In this document: one piece after another, positions 52,278-61,510 of the stretch
How the letters are laid out: each line of letters starts with the position of its first letter
Position numbering within the stretch: position 1 is the first letter of the stretch
Assembly: GCA_004102785.1 (NCBI GenBank)
Contig: SCEJ01000010.1
Location: forward strand, 1 to 64,000
Direction of reading: 5' to 3'
DNA from: Muribaculaceae bacterium Isolate-013 (NCI)
Lineage (GTDB): Bacteria > Bacteroidota > Bacteroidia > Bacteroidales > Muribaculaceae
DNA: 64,000 nt
Notes under the pieces: model-generated
Seen by the model: the letters and a program-made list of their open reading frames with translations, nothing else
Database searches by the model: none
What the model was told of the DNA's origin: nothing
Made by a program: the position numbers and the translations under genes

Positions 52278-53309
52278 TTATGCGGGGAGTGTCGGGGAGG
52301 TGGCAGGAGTGGGAGCCACGGGCACAGCCGAGGGGGTGGGAGCCTGGAATTTGGCTTCCCAGCCAAGAGCAGAGGCACCGAGCACAGCGGCATCAGCCTC
52401 TTTCAGTTCCGACAGAGCCACTTTCACCTTACCCTTCCAGATCGGGAACTGGTTCTTCTCCATCGACTCGCGCAGAGGCTTCATAAGCAGCTCGCCGCTC
52501 TTGGCCAGACCGCCGAAGAGTATGAACGCCTCGGGAGCCGAGAACTTGGTGAAGTCGGCCAGAGCAGCGCCGAGAATTGCGCCTGTGTAGTCAAACACAT
52601 CCTTGGCCAGCTTGTCGCCGGCGATGGCGGCATCATAAACATCCTTCGAGGTGATATCCTCCATGGGGATATCGCGGAGCGACGATTTCTCACCGGGACG
52701 CGCTTCGAGGAACTCGCATGCGGTGCGGGCCACACCGGTGGCCGAGCAATAGGTCTCCAGGCAGCCGTGGTTGCCGCAGCCGCAGAGACGGCCGTTGTTG
52801 CGCTTCATGATCACATGGCCCAGCTCGCCGGCAAAACCGTCATGGCCGTACACAAGCTGGCCGTTGATTACCACGCCCGAGCCTACGCCTGTGCCGAGTG
52901 TGATCATTATGAAATCCTTCAGACCGCGGGCAGCACCGTAGGTCATCTCGCCGATAGCGGCGGCATTGGCGTCGTTGGTAATCGACACCGGCACGCCGAA
53001 CTTGTCGCTGATAAGTTTAGCCAGGGGTATGGGGGTGGGCCAGGGAAGATTGACACCCGACTCGATCATGCCTGAATAATAATTGGCATTGGGGGCGCCG
53101 ATGCCTATGCCGTGCACCTTGTCGGTGGCATCGTTGGCATCAAGAAGCTTGGTGAGCTCCTGGTGCAGCTCGTCGATATAATCGTCGAGGTTGGTGTGCT
53201 TCTTGGTTTTGATGGAAGAACTTGCGATTACTACGCCGCGGGCGTCAACGATACCGAAAACGGTGTTGGTACCACCTATGTCGATACCTACTACATACGG
53301 TTTGCTCAT
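52278..53309 (-). CDS. ROK-family glucokinase
   Basis: A 343-aa sugar kinase. The ATP phosphate loop is GIDIGGTNT (8-16), the catalytic Asp113 is in TNDANAAA, and the ROK zinc site is formed by His165 (ELGH) and CGCGNHGC (176-183). These suit phosphorylation of glucose or a related hexose such as mannose or GlcNAc. The last 25 residues form a Pro/Ala/Thr tail not seen in most ROK kinases. A CAAAGGTA -7 complement lies at 53384-53391. Confidence 0.9.
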   Translation of the reverse strand: MSKPYVVGIDIGGTNTVFGIVDARGVVIASSSIKTKKHTNLDDYIDELHQELTKLLDANDATDKVHGIGIGAPNANYYSGMIESGVNLPWPTPIPLAKLISDKFGVPVSITNDANAAAIGEMTYGAARGLKDFIMITLGTGVGSGVVINGQLVYGHDGFAGELGHVIMKRNNGRLCGCGNHGCLETYCSATGVARTACEFLEARPGEKSSLRDIPMEDITSKDVYDAAIAGDKLAKDVFDYTGAILGAALADFTKFSAPEAFILFGGLAKSGELLMKPLRESMEKNQFPIWKGKVKVALSELKEADAAVLGASALGWEAKFQAPTPSAVPVAPTPATSPTLPA

Positions 53310-53624
53310 TTTCAGATGTGGTATTTTTAAGGCAGGTCAATTGGAAAACCTGGGTGAAAAATAGGGTATTGTTAAATTAGGGGCAAAGGTATAAAAATTT
53401 CTCATTCATTCCTATTAAATAGTTTTAAATTTGCCATGTATATGCCGACAAACATACGGATGGGTATTACAAAAGTTATACAATTGAATAAAATTCAGGA
53501 GTTTTACCATTATTTTCACATTTTTTTCGTAAGTTTGTGCCGAATATACCAAAGATACTACCGCTATTTCTATTTAGCGCTTATATATTCTCGCAGAAAG
53601 CAAATTATAGTAACAATATTCTTT
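53310..53624. other. AT-rich divergent intergenic region
   Basis: This 315-bp gap between glucokinase and the first DUF4493 gene holds no convincing gene. The long open frame running into it from the right lacks coding character. It contains a TACCTTTG -7 element for the glucokinase gene (53384-53391, minus) and TAAGTTTG (53530-53537, plus), about 88 bp upstream of the DUF4493 gene. Neither has a good -33 match. Confidence 0.6.
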
Positions 53625-56156
53625 ATGAAGAAAGAAATGCTATCGGGGCTGACTGCCGTTGCCGCCGGAATTCTCATCGCCGGCTGCTCCGACACCTTCA
53701 ACCCCAACAGCTCGCAGAACGGACGCATATATGCCTGCGTGGACCTTGACACCGAGGTCATCAATTCGGCTGGAAGCTCCAATTCTCCGAGCCGACAGGC
53801 GACGGCTGTGACTGCTTCGCAACTGGCCATTGACCTCAACTCCGACGACGGACGCGTAAGCCGCCACTGGGACTCGCTTGACCTTTTCCCGGCTGACGAG
53901 GACTTCCCCACGGGGGCCTACACAATGGAAGCCTCCTATGGCGCGGCAACTGACCAAGGATACGACAAGCCTTATTATCACGGCTCTGCCAGGCTCAACG
54001 TAAAGGAATCCGAAACAACTCCGGTATCGATTACCGCCACTCTGGCCAATGCCATGGTGTCGGTGACTTTCACCGACAACTTCAGGAAATTCTTCCAGGA
54101 ATACACACCCCAGCTCATCACCGCCGGCGACACCCGCATCGCCTACGACCGTGAGGAACCCTGCTACGTGACGCCCGGAGCTGTGACTCTGCAGCTCGAC
54201 GTCACCAAATTCACCGGAGCCACCGCCACCCTCACTCCCAAGACCTTCACGGCGGAGCCATGCCATCACTACCGCCTGACCGTCGACGTTGACGCACAGG
54301 CCGGCGAAGGGCAGCTCATCCTCAAGTACGACGAGATGCTCGCCACCGAGGATGTGATTATCGACCTCTCCGACGAGCTCATCAACGCCCCCGCCCCCAC
54401 CCTCACCCCCAATGGATTCGCCTCGGGCGATGAAATCAGCTTCATCTCCGGAAACGCACCCGCCGAGACGCTGAAATTCACCCTTATAGCCCACGGCGGC
54501 ATCTCGTCGCTGGCCATGAGCGCCACTTCGGCCTCGCTCCTGGAGCAGGGGTGGCCCGCCGAGGCCGACCTCGCGGCAGGCGACGCCGCACTGGCAGCAC
54601 GCCTGAAAGCCCTCGGGCTCAGTTCGGTCGGGCTTTCGCGCAATCCGGAGAAGATGGCGGTGGTTGACCTCACGGAGGTGACCTCGCACATTGAATATAT
54701 CGACGGCGCCGACAACACCACCACCCTCACCTTCACCGCCCGCGACAACTACGGCAAGGTATCGGAGCCGCTGACACTCACCTTCGCCGTGCAGAAACTG
54801 GAGATGAGCCTGTCCGACGCCGAAACCGTTTACGAAGGGGAGACTCAGGCCGCATGCCGCCTCAACTTCAACGGCAACGACCCCTCGAAGGTAGTGATCC
54901 AGACCCGCAACGCACGCGGCACATGGGAAAACGTAGAAGCCGTCATCACCCCGCTGAGCCGCGCCGGCGCCCGGTACCACGTTCTTGCCAAGGGGGTACC
55001 CTCGTCGGGTGAAGTGCATCTGCGCGCCACCTACGGCAACCAGGTTTCCGCGCCCATCATCATCGAGCGCGCCATAACCCCCTATGCCCTCACCCACCGC
55101 GACATCGACGTGTTCGCCACCTCGGCAAAAGTGACACTTATCGACAACCCGGCCTACACACCGGCCTCACGCCGCTCGCGTGCCGCAGCCGACGTGGCAG
55201 CCACAGCCGAGCTTTATGCATCGACCGACGGCGGTGTCACATATAACAAGGTGTCGGATGCCACACTCTCAGGCACAACATGGACCGTCACCGGCCTCAC
55301 CCCCGGCAGCACATACCACTTCCGCGCCACCGCCGACAGCAAGCCCACCGCTGCCACCACCCTGGCCACAGAGGAAGCAACCCAGCTACCCAACTCCGAC
55401 ATGGAGACATGGTACCGCGTGGCCGGCAAGACCAGTTACTGGTGGATTGACTACCCCGGCGCCGACGAAAATGCCGTATGGGGCACCCTCAACCAGCTAA
55501 CAACCTCAGTAGGTGACGGCAACACCAGTATGTTCAGTCATAAAGGAACCTCTTACTGTGCATTCTCAGGCACACGCCCCACCGGTTCCGGTTTTTCTGA
55601 CAGAGATGTAAATCATGGCTCAGCCAATACCGAGAAGCCCCATACAGGAAATTATGCTGCAGTAATTTCAACTGTGGGCTGGGGCGACAACGATGGGAAC
55701 GGAGGTACATCTACTGGCAAAGGGTGCAAGAACCTCACTCCAGGCGAACTATATTTAGGGAAATACGATGCCTCAACAAAATCGGCCAACTATACCGGTC
55801 TGGCCTTCGGTTCACGCCCTTCGTCACTGCAGTTTCACTACTATTACTGCACTCAGAACACGAAAGACTACGGCTATGTTGAGATAACCGTGGCCGATGC
55901 CGCCGGAAACACACTTGCGACAGGCAACATGCAGCTTACCGCAACTCCCGACTATCAGCCCGTAACCATCCCCTTGAACTATGGTACCGATGTAGCCAAA
56001 GCTGCCAGGATTTTCGTACGCTTCAAATCGTCCGACAACTCCGAGTGCCATAAAATCAACACCACCAATCTGTCATGTCCTAGATTCGGAAATCTCTCCA
56101 ACGGCCGTTTCACCGGCTCCGAGCTGTTTGTCGACGACCTCAAACTCAACTATTAA
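53625..56156 (+). CDS. DUF4493 surface lipoprotein with C-terminal PCMD domain (gene 1)
   Basis: An 843-aa lipoprotein from ATG 53625; the frame extends upstream through the -7 element and is not used. The lipobox is LIAGC with Cys21, followed by SDTF, an acidic residue close to the lipid as in Bacteroidetes surface-export signals. DUF4493 spans about 33-270. Ig-like repeats follow (about 270-600, including a fibronectin-like VTGLTPGSTYHFRATADS). A PCMD-type domain starts at LPNSDMETWY (about 595) and continues to the end. The last 650 bp are less GC-biased than the rest. Role unknown, possibly adhesion or glycan interaction. Confidence 0.8.
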   Translation: MKKEMLSGLTAVAAGILIAGCSDTFNPNSSQNGRIYACVDLDTEVINSAGSSNSPSRQATAVTASQLAIDLNSDDGRVSRHWDSLDLFPADEDFPTGAYTMEASYGAATDQGYDKPYYHGSARLNVKESETTPVSITATLANAMVSVTFTDNFRKFFQEYTPQLITAGDTRIAYDREEPCYVTPGAVTLQLDVTKFTGATATLTPKTFTAEPCHHYRLTVDVDAQAGEGQLILKYDEMLATEDVIIDLSDELINAPAPTLTPNGFASGDEISFISGNAPAETLKFTLIAHGGISSLAMSATSASLLEQGWPAEADLAAGDAALAARLKALGLSSVGLSRNPEKMAVVDLTEVTSHIEYIDGADNTTTLTFTARDNYGKVSEPLTLTFAVQKLEMSLSDAETVYEGETQAACRLNFNGNDPSKVVIQTRNARGTWENVEAVITPLSRAGARYHVLAKGVPSSGEVHLRATYGNQVSAPIIIERAITPYALTHRDIDVFATSAKVTLIDNPAYTPASRRSRAAADVAATAELYASTDGGVTYNKVSDATLSGTTWTVTGLTPGSTYHFRATADSKPTAATTLATEEATQLPNSDMETWYRVAGKTSYWWIDYPGADENAVWGTLNQLTTSVGDGNTSMFSHKGTSYCAFSGTRPTGSGFSDRDVNHGSANTEKPHTGNYAAVISTVGWGDNDGNGGTSTGKGCKNLTPGELYLGKYDASTKSANYTGLAFGSRPSSLQFHYYYCTQNTKDYGYVEITVADAAGNTLATGNMQLTATPDYQPVTIPLNYGTDVAKAARIFVRFKSSDNSECHKINTTNLSCPRFGNLSNGRFTGSELFVDDLKLNY

Positions 56157-56178
56157 CCTCCGCACCAAAGAAAAGAAT

Positions 56179-57507
56179 ATGAAAGCCAAGATATTTTCCA
56201 TTCTCGCTTCGGCAGCGATGCTGACCGGTGTGGCTTCCTGCGACTCTTACGAGCCTACATTGAACGGCACTAAGGAAGGGAAGCTCAACACCGCCTCTAT
56301 CGCCGTGGAGGTGAGCAACGCCGAAAAGATTATCAACGATGCCGCAGCCACCCTCAAAGGCGCCCGCTCGCGCGCCGTAGTCGACCTCTCAGGCTATATC
56401 GTCACTGTGGTCGACGCCAACGGCCAGCCCGTGAAAAAATGGACCTACTCGCAGATGCCCGAGCTCCCCACCTTCACCGAAGGGAGCTACACCGTAAAGG
56501 TGACCTCGGGCGAGGAGCCGGTGACTGCCGCATGGGATGCCCCCTGGTTCCGCGGCGAGAAGTCGTTCACCATCAAGGCCGACGAGGTCACCGATGTCGA
56601 TGTGGTGAAATGCACACTGGCCAACATCCGCGTTACAGTGAAATTCACCGACGACCTTGTGAAAGCCTCCGCCGGCGACCTCAAAGCGGTGGTCCGCTCC
56701 GAAGACGCGCAGTCGCTCACCTACACCCCTTCCGAGACCCGCTCGGGTTACTTCGCCGCCGTTGACGGCCTCGTCACCCTCTCGGTGGCATTCTCAGGCA
56801 CCGTATACGGCACCGAAGAGAAGTTCACCAAGGCCGTGACCGATGTGGATGCCGGCCAGCACCGCATCATCACCTTCGGCCTCAAGAACAACCCCAACCA
56901 GCCCCCCGTGCCCTCGGGTCAGATTGACCCCACCGAGGGGATTAACGTCCGCACTGATGTGACAGATGAGGACCTCACCGTCGACGTACCTTTTGAGGAA
57001 GATGTGCTCGACCCCTCCGGCCGCCCCGGCCAGGAAGGTTCCAACCCCAATGATCCCGAGCAGCCTACTCCCCCTGTTGCCGGTGATGCCGTAAAATTCG
57101 ACTCGTCGCTCGGCGACCTCTCGAAAGTGTACGACATCGACGAATTCATCGCCGACGGCTCCGTTGCCGACCTTAAGGTCACAGTGCCGGCCGGTATCGC
57201 CAGGATGATGGTGAAAATCGACTCGCAGGTTCTCCCCGCCGAAGAACTGGGCAGCCTGGGCCTCATGCCGGAGTTCGATCTCGTCAACCCGGTGAATCCC
57301 GATAATCCCGACATGGGCACCAAACTCACCGAAATGGGTTTCCCTATCGGCGACGATGTAAAAGGCAAAACATATGTTGAGTTCGACATCACCGGATTCA
57401 TACCGCTGCTCAAGGAACTCGGAGCCGGTTACAGCAACTTTGTGATTACCGTGACCGACAACGACGGCAACACTGCCGCCACAACACTCAGGTTCAACAA
57501 AAAATAA
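56179..57507 (+). CDS. DUF4493 lipoprotein without PCMD domain (gene 2)
   Basis: A 442-aa lipoprotein from ATG 56179, 22 bp after gene 1. The lipobox is GVASC (Cys21), followed by DSYEP. DUF4493 covers about 35-255 (VDLSGYIVTVVDANGQPVKKW, then a beta-sandwich with APWFRGEKSFTI). A Pro/Asp-rich linker (about 255-310) leads to a short all-beta domain (about 310-442) ending in FVITVTDNDGNTAATTLRF. It lacks the C-terminal PCMD block of its neighbours. The order suggests that the three lipoproteins form one surface complex (inference). Confidence 0.78.
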   Translation: MKAKIFSILASAAMLTGVASCDSYEPTLNGTKEGKLNTASIAVEVSNAEKIINDAAATLKGARSRAVVDLSGYIVTVVDANGQPVKKWTYSQMPELPTFTEGSYTVKVTSGEEPVTAAWDAPWFRGEKSFTIKADEVTDVDVVKCTLANIRVTVKFTDDLVKASAGDLKAVVRSEDAQSLTYTPSETRSGYFAAVDGLVTLSVAFSGTVYGTEEKFTKAVTDVDAGQHRIITFGLKNNPNQPPVPSGQIDPTEGINVRTDVTDEDLTVDVPFEEDVLDPSGRPGQEGSNPNDPEQPTPPVAGDAVKFDSSLGDLSKVYDIDEFIADGSVADLKVTVPAGIARMMVKIDSQVLPAEELGSLGLMPEFDLVNPVNPDNPDMGTKLTEMGFPIGDDVKGKTYVEFDITGFIPLLKELGAGYSNFVITVTDNDGNTAATTLRFNKK

Positions 57508-57521
57508 GGAGGCCTCCGACG

Positions 57522-59702
57522 ATGAACAAGATTATAATTAAAGGCGTTGCCCTCCTTGTAGCCGGAGCCGCTCTCACCGGCTGCTCCGACGAGGTGAGCC
57601 TCGACCGCTCAGGCGAAGGGCGCATCTACCTGCGCACGAAAGTAAGCACCGACGTCAAAGTGGTGTCGCGCGCCGCTACCGAGAATGCCGAGCTGGCATC
57701 AGCCGCAACCATATGGATTTCCGGGCAGAAAGGCCTGGTGCGCAAATACAACGGCATCGACGAGGTGCCTGCCGACGGCATTCAGCTCGTGGCCGGCAAC
57801 TATGTGGCCGAAGCCTGGACCGGTGACTCGGTGGCCGCGTCGTTCGATACCCGCTGGTTCAAAGGGCGCGAGGAATTCGAGATTACCGACGGCTCGGTGA
57901 CCCAGGTCGAGCTGGTGTGCAAGATAGCCAACTCCGTGGTGTCGCTCACCTACGACGACGCTGTGGCCGAAGTGCTCACCGACTGCTCCTTCGAGGTTGG
58001 ACACAACGGAGGCACACTTACCTTCGATGAAACGACACCCGCAGATGCCAAAGGCTACTTCATGATGTCGTCGTACGACAAGGACCTGCACTACACCCTG
58101 ACCGCCACCCGCACCGACGGCAAGGGCACCTACACCTGCTCGGGCGAAATCAAGGACGCACGTCCCGCCACTGAGTACCGCATCCGTGTAAAGCACGACG
58201 GCACAGTTGTGAACCCCATCGGCGGCGCACTCATCACCATCGAGGTCGACGAGACCCCGCTTGAGGAAATCAACGACGTTTACGAGCTCACCGCAGCCCC
58301 CGTCACAACCGGTATCGGCTTCGATATCGCCAAACCCGTTGTAGGTTCGGAAGGCGCGGTAGAGGCCAGATCGCTCTGGATTGCCGCCACCTCGGCGCTC
58401 ACCGAAGTGGAGGTGGCCTGCCCGGCATTCTCCGCTATGTTCGGCCTTTCAGGCAATGACTTCGAGATATTCCACATCGAGGATGCCGAAAAGGCAATCC
58501 TCCGGAATGCCGGCGTAACCTGGCAGGTGTTCGACCATCCCGAAACGGGCTTCCAGGAGGTGAAACTGATGTTCTCCGACGCTGCCATGGGTCTATTCCC
58601 CAAGGGTGACAACACCGTGACCATCACCGCCGCCGACGAATCGGGCCGCAGCTCCGTCACCGGGATGACCGTAAAGGTTACCGATGCCACAGTCGAGGCC
58701 GTAGAAATCGCCCCCGGCGACCTCAGCATCCACGCCACCTCGGCAACCTTCGCCGGTCGCATCCTCAAGGACGGCGCCTCACACGCCGGCATCCGCTATG
58801 CCAAAGCCGGGTCCTCCGACTGGACAGATGTGGAGGCACAGCCCCGCTCGCGCGCCGCATGGGCCGCCGGCGATGAATACTCCGTCACCGTGGAGAATCT
58901 CGAACCCGGCACGACATACCAGTACAAGGCGTTTACCGACGATGTGGAGTCGCCCAACACCTGCACCATCACCACCGAAGACGCCCCGCAGCTTCCCAAC
59001 TCCTCGTTCGAGGACTGGCATGGAGATATGCCGGTCATGGTCTATGGCGAAGGTCAGCAGATGTTCTGGGATTCGGGCAACACCGGCTCTAAAATGGCCA
59101 AAACAAATCTTACCACCCCCTCGGAAGATTATAAACATTCGGGCCGTTACAGCGCACGTCTTGAATCAAAATATGCATCCGTATTCGGGATAGGAGCTTT
59201 TGCTGCCGGTAATCTCTTCGTAGGTGAGTTCCTCGGCACAGAGAACATCTCGAAAGGTATCCTCGGCTGGGGCCGCGCATTCACAGGGCGTCCGAAAGCC
59301 CTGCGAGGCTATGTCAAATATACCCCTGCCGTAGTGGAATATGCCGGCGGCGGAGTGAACAAAGGGGATATGGACCGGGGTATCATCTACATGGCCCTCG
59401 TTGACAATACGACCCAAAGCTACGGCAACTACTCCGGATGGCCTCAGATTGTAGCCACCAAGGATATCGACAACCACAGCTTCAAGAAGGACGGCGCCAA
59501 TGTGATAGCCTACGGCGAGAAGATTTTCACCGAGGCCACCCCCGGCTCCGACATGATTGCCTTTGAGATTCCCCTCGACTACAAACGCACCGATGTGCGT
59601 CCGTCGAATATCATACTCACCATCTCCTCCTCGCAGTACGGCGACTACTATGCCGGCGGCTTCTCGGTGATGTATATCGACGACCTCGAGCTGGTTTACT
59701 GA
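57522..59702 (+). CDS. DUF4493 surface lipoprotein with C-terminal PCMD domain (gene 3)
   Basis: A 726-aa lipoprotein, 14 bp after gene 2. The lipobox is LTGC (Cys21), followed by SDEV. DUF4493 covers about 30-245 with APWFRG-like TRWFKGREEFEI, then Ig-like domains (about 250-480), and the PCMD domain from LPNSSFEDW (about 490) to the end. PCMD modules are predicted carbohydrate-related folds in Bacteroidetes surface proteins; activity unproven. It is the last gene of the triad and is followed by a hairpin at 59718-59760. Confidence 0.8.
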   Translation: MNKIIIKGVALLVAGAALTGCSDEVSLDRSGEGRIYLRTKVSTDVKVVSRAATENAELASAATIWISGQKGLVRKYNGIDEVPADGIQLVAGNYVAEAWTGDSVAASFDTRWFKGREEFEITDGSVTQVELVCKIANSVVSLTYDDAVAEVLTDCSFEVGHNGGTLTFDETTPADAKGYFMMSSYDKDLHYTLTATRTDGKGTYTCSGEIKDARPATEYRIRVKHDGTVVNPIGGALITIEVDETPLEEINDVYELTAAPVTTGIGFDIAKPVVGSEGAVEARSLWIAATSALTEVEVACPAFSAMFGLSGNDFEIFHIEDAEKAILRNAGVTWQVFDHPETGFQEVKLMFSDAAMGLFPKGDNTVTITAADESGRSSVTGMTVKVTDATVEAVEIAPGDLSIHATSATFAGRILKDGASHAGIRYAKAGSSDWTDVEAQPRSRAAWAAGDEYSVTVENLEPGTTYQYKAFTDDVESPNTCTITTEDAPQLPNSSFEDWHGDMPVMVYGEGQQMFWDSGNTGSKMAKTNLTTPSEDYKHSGRYSARLESKYASVFGIGAFAAGNLFVGEFLGTENISKGILGWGRAFTGRPKALRGYVKYTPAVVEYAGGGVNKGDMDRGIIYMALVDNTTQSYGNYSGWPQIVATKDIDNHSFKKDGANVIAYGEKIFTEATPGSDMIAFEIPLDYKRTDVRPSNIILTISSSQYGDYYAGGFSVMYIDDLELVY

Positions 59703-59717
59703 TCTGACCGGTCATAC

Positions 59718-59760
59718 ACAGACAACGGCGGCGAGCTTAGCGCTCGCCGCCGTTGTCTGT
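59718..59760 (+). terminator. Hairpin after the DUF4493 triad
   Basis: A perfect 19-bp stem starting ACAGACAACGGCGGC (59718-59736) and its complement (59742-59760) with loop TTAGC, 15 bp after the stop. It lacks a T-run. Confidence 0.6.
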
Positions 59761-59772
59761 AATCACCCGGAT

Positions 59773-59912
59773 TCCATCAGGCAGTAGGGACGCTCCGCGT
59801 AGCGTCCGGAGAGCTGAGGGGCTCTCAATTATTTGCGCAGACATCCAACGGAGCGTTCGCTAAAGCCTGATGGATTTTACCGGCATCCCATAGCGGATGC
59901 CGGCGACTTTTT
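59773..59912 (+). ncRNA. Multi-stem structured element ending in a terminator
   Basis: Between convergent genes, an outer 10-bp stem TCCATCAGGC (59773-59782) / GCCTGATGGA (59865-59874) encloses the hairpins GGACGCT / AGCGTCC (59788-59807) and GAGAGC / GCTCTC (59809-59826). A longer-range pairing ACGCTCCG (59790-59797) / CGGAGCGT (59849-59856) competes with the first inner hairpin. A terminator CCGGCATCC / GGATGCCGG (59880-59903) with TTTTT at 59908-59912 follows. It is either a small RNA or the 3' UTR of the DUF4493 operon. I saw no promoter within it. Confidence 0.55.
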
Positions 59913-59918
59913 AAACCG

Positions 59919-60620
59919 TCAGAATGAGCATCCGATGCGGATTGACGCGAGGTGCAGGTCGGGAACCGGACGCGGCTCGGGCAACTTCTCCGCATCGGCC
60001 AGACCGGCGGCTTCCTTGGCCTCAAGGTTGCGCACGGGCATGAATGTGTAGCCTATCACAAGATGCGATGAGAAACGGCGGCCGGCAGCCAGGGTGATGC
60101 CGAGGCCTATCGAGCTGTATAAGTCGGTCTGGTTCTTGAACTCGTAGAAGTTGTTGAACACCGCACCCAGGCGCAGGTCCATGAAGCAGAGACGCGGCCG
60201 CGAGGAGAAACTCGTGCGCAGCATGGCATAGACCGGATAGGAACGCGACGAATTGTTCATCATCGTGTTGATGCCGGCCCCGATGCCAAGAAAACGGATA
60301 GACCGGGATTTATAGCCGAGGCAGGCATGGAGGTTCACCGAAGTCATGTCGGAGGTGGTGAGGTCGATGCTTGTGCCGAGGTCGGCGCCCCATGAAAAAT
60401 GGCTTGTCACCAGCTCGTCGCCGTCGCCGCCGAAAAGCGAAGGCGGCAGCGATGCATCGGGGTCTTCATCGCCGGCAGCGGCGGTAGTGGTTGTGGTGGT
60501 TGTGGTTGTGGTGGTGGTAACGGTGACCGGTTCGGTCTGAGCCGCGGCGGCGCCAACGCACGCCGCCGCCGCGAGTATAGCTTGTAAACGCTTCATATTC
60601 TTCATTGCCTGCTTCTTCAT
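59919..60620 (-). CDS. Predicted outer-membrane barrel protein with poly-threonine tract
   Basis: A 233-aa protein with a signal peptide (about 9-28, ending AAAAQ). A run of 12 threonines (residues 35-46) and an acidic linker are followed by strands such as FSWGADLGTSIDLTTS, VNLHACLGYKSRSIRFLGIGAGIN, PRLCFMDLRLGAVFNNFYEF and a terminal LHLASIRIGCSF, consistent with a small beta-barrel with aromatic C-terminus. Family not recognised with certainty. Its ATG overlaps the prmA stop (ATGA). It is convergent with the DUF4493 genes. Confidence 0.7.
   Translation of the reverse strand: MKKQAMKNMKRLQAILAAAACVGAAAAQTEPVTVTTTTTTTTTTTTAAAGDEDPDASLPPSLFGGDGDELVTSHFSWGADLGTSIDLTTSDMTSVNLHACLGYKSRSIRFLGIGAGINTMMNNSSRSYPVYAMLRTSFSSRPRLCFMDLRLGAVFNNFYEFKNQTDLYSSIGLGITLAAGRRFSSHLVIGYTFMPVRNLEAKEAAGLADAEKLPEPRPVPDLHLASIRIGCSF
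60483..60518. repeat. Trinucleotide ACN repeat (poly-Thr)
   Basis: Twelve consecutive ACN codons (mainly ACC and ACA) on the minus strand encode the threonine run. As a triplet repeat, it can change length without breaking the frame. Confidence 0.9.
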
Positions 60621-61477
60621 TGCCTGCCGGTGAGAACTAAACGCAGGCAGGCCCAGTTGTCGCCCTTCACGGTATGCCCTTCATATTCGAGCCCGAGTGG
60701 GCGGGCCGCCTCCATTATCACGGTGATGTCTGCCTCATAGAATCCGCTGAGTAGCATCGTGGCTCCGGGCTTCATTGCCGCCGCATAGGCATGGATGTCG
60801 CCGGTAATTATATTGCGGTTTATGTTGGCTATGAACAGATCGGCTTTCGGCGCCGAGGAGAGGAGCGAGGCATCACCCAGGCGCACATCGATTTCGGCAT
60901 GACCGTTGGCAACAACATTCTCGCGTGCGTTGATTTCGGCTGCCGGGTCAATCTCTATCGCCGTCACGGGCGAGGCTCCGCGCATGGCAGCGAGGATGGC
61001 AAGGATTCCGGTGCCGGTGCCCATGTCGGTGACGGCAAGGCCGCAAAGGTCGCGCTCCAGAAGCTGTGCGATGATAAGCGAAGTAGTGGCATGGTGGCCG
61101 GTGCCGAAAGCCATTTTCGGGTCAATCGCAATATCGTACTCACAGGCCGGATAGCCGGTGTGGAACGAGGAGTGAATCACGCAGCGGTCAGCCACCACAA
61201 TAGGCTGGAAGTAATTTTTCTCCCATTCATGATTCCAGTCGCGACCTTCGATAAACTCCGAAGCGCACTTTATCTCCACGCCGGGGAGTGGAAAGGCGGC
61301 GATGGCCTCTTTCACCGCATCCTCCGAGAAGAGTTCGTGGCGTATATAGGCGGTGAGCCCGCTCTGGTCGGGCACAAAACTCTCATAGCCGGCATCGGCG
61401 AGGATGGCGGCCATGACGTCGGTTGCTGTATCTGTGCAGGGGGTGATGTCGAGACGCAGGGATGTATAGTCGTTCAT
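60617..61477 (-). CDS. prmA: Ribosomal protein L11 methyltransferase
   Basis: Trimethylates L11. The 286-aa protein has an N-terminal substrate-recognition domain, the linker WEKNYFQPI, and a methyltransferase domain with DPKMAFGTGHHATT, DMGTGTGILAILAA and ANINRNII. I start at ATG 61477; the frame also opens with GTG at 61504. A TAAATTTG -7 element (61506-61513, minus) overlaps the stop codon of the upstream gene, so prmA may have its own promoter. Confidence 0.93.
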   Translation of the reverse strand: MNDYTSLRLDITPCTDTATDVMAAILADAGYESFVPDQSGLTAYIRHELFSEDAVKEAIAAFPLPGVEIKCASEFIEGRDWNHEWEKNYFQPIVVADRCVIHSSFHTGYPACEYDIAIDPKMAFGTGHHATTSLIIAQLLERDLCGLAVTDMGTGTGILAILAAMRGASPVTAIEIDPAAEINARENVVANGHAEIDVRLGDASLLSSAPKADLFIANINRNIITGDIHAYAAAMKPGATMLLSGFYEADITVIMEAARPLGLEYEGHTVKGDNWACLRLVLTGRQ

Positions 61478-61510
61478 TAAATATGCGTTAATATGAAATA
61501 TCACGCAAAT

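Noticed and set aside
53436-53624. N-terminal 63 codons preceding the DUF4493 gene 1 signal peptide
   Set aside because: The AT-rich frame contains the promoter -7 element, and the lipoprotein signal starts only at 53625.
53640-55097. 485-codon antisense frame over DUF4493 gene 1
   Set aside because: Its Gly/Val-rich product reflects the reverse complement of C-ending codons. No domain, signal peptide or promoter.
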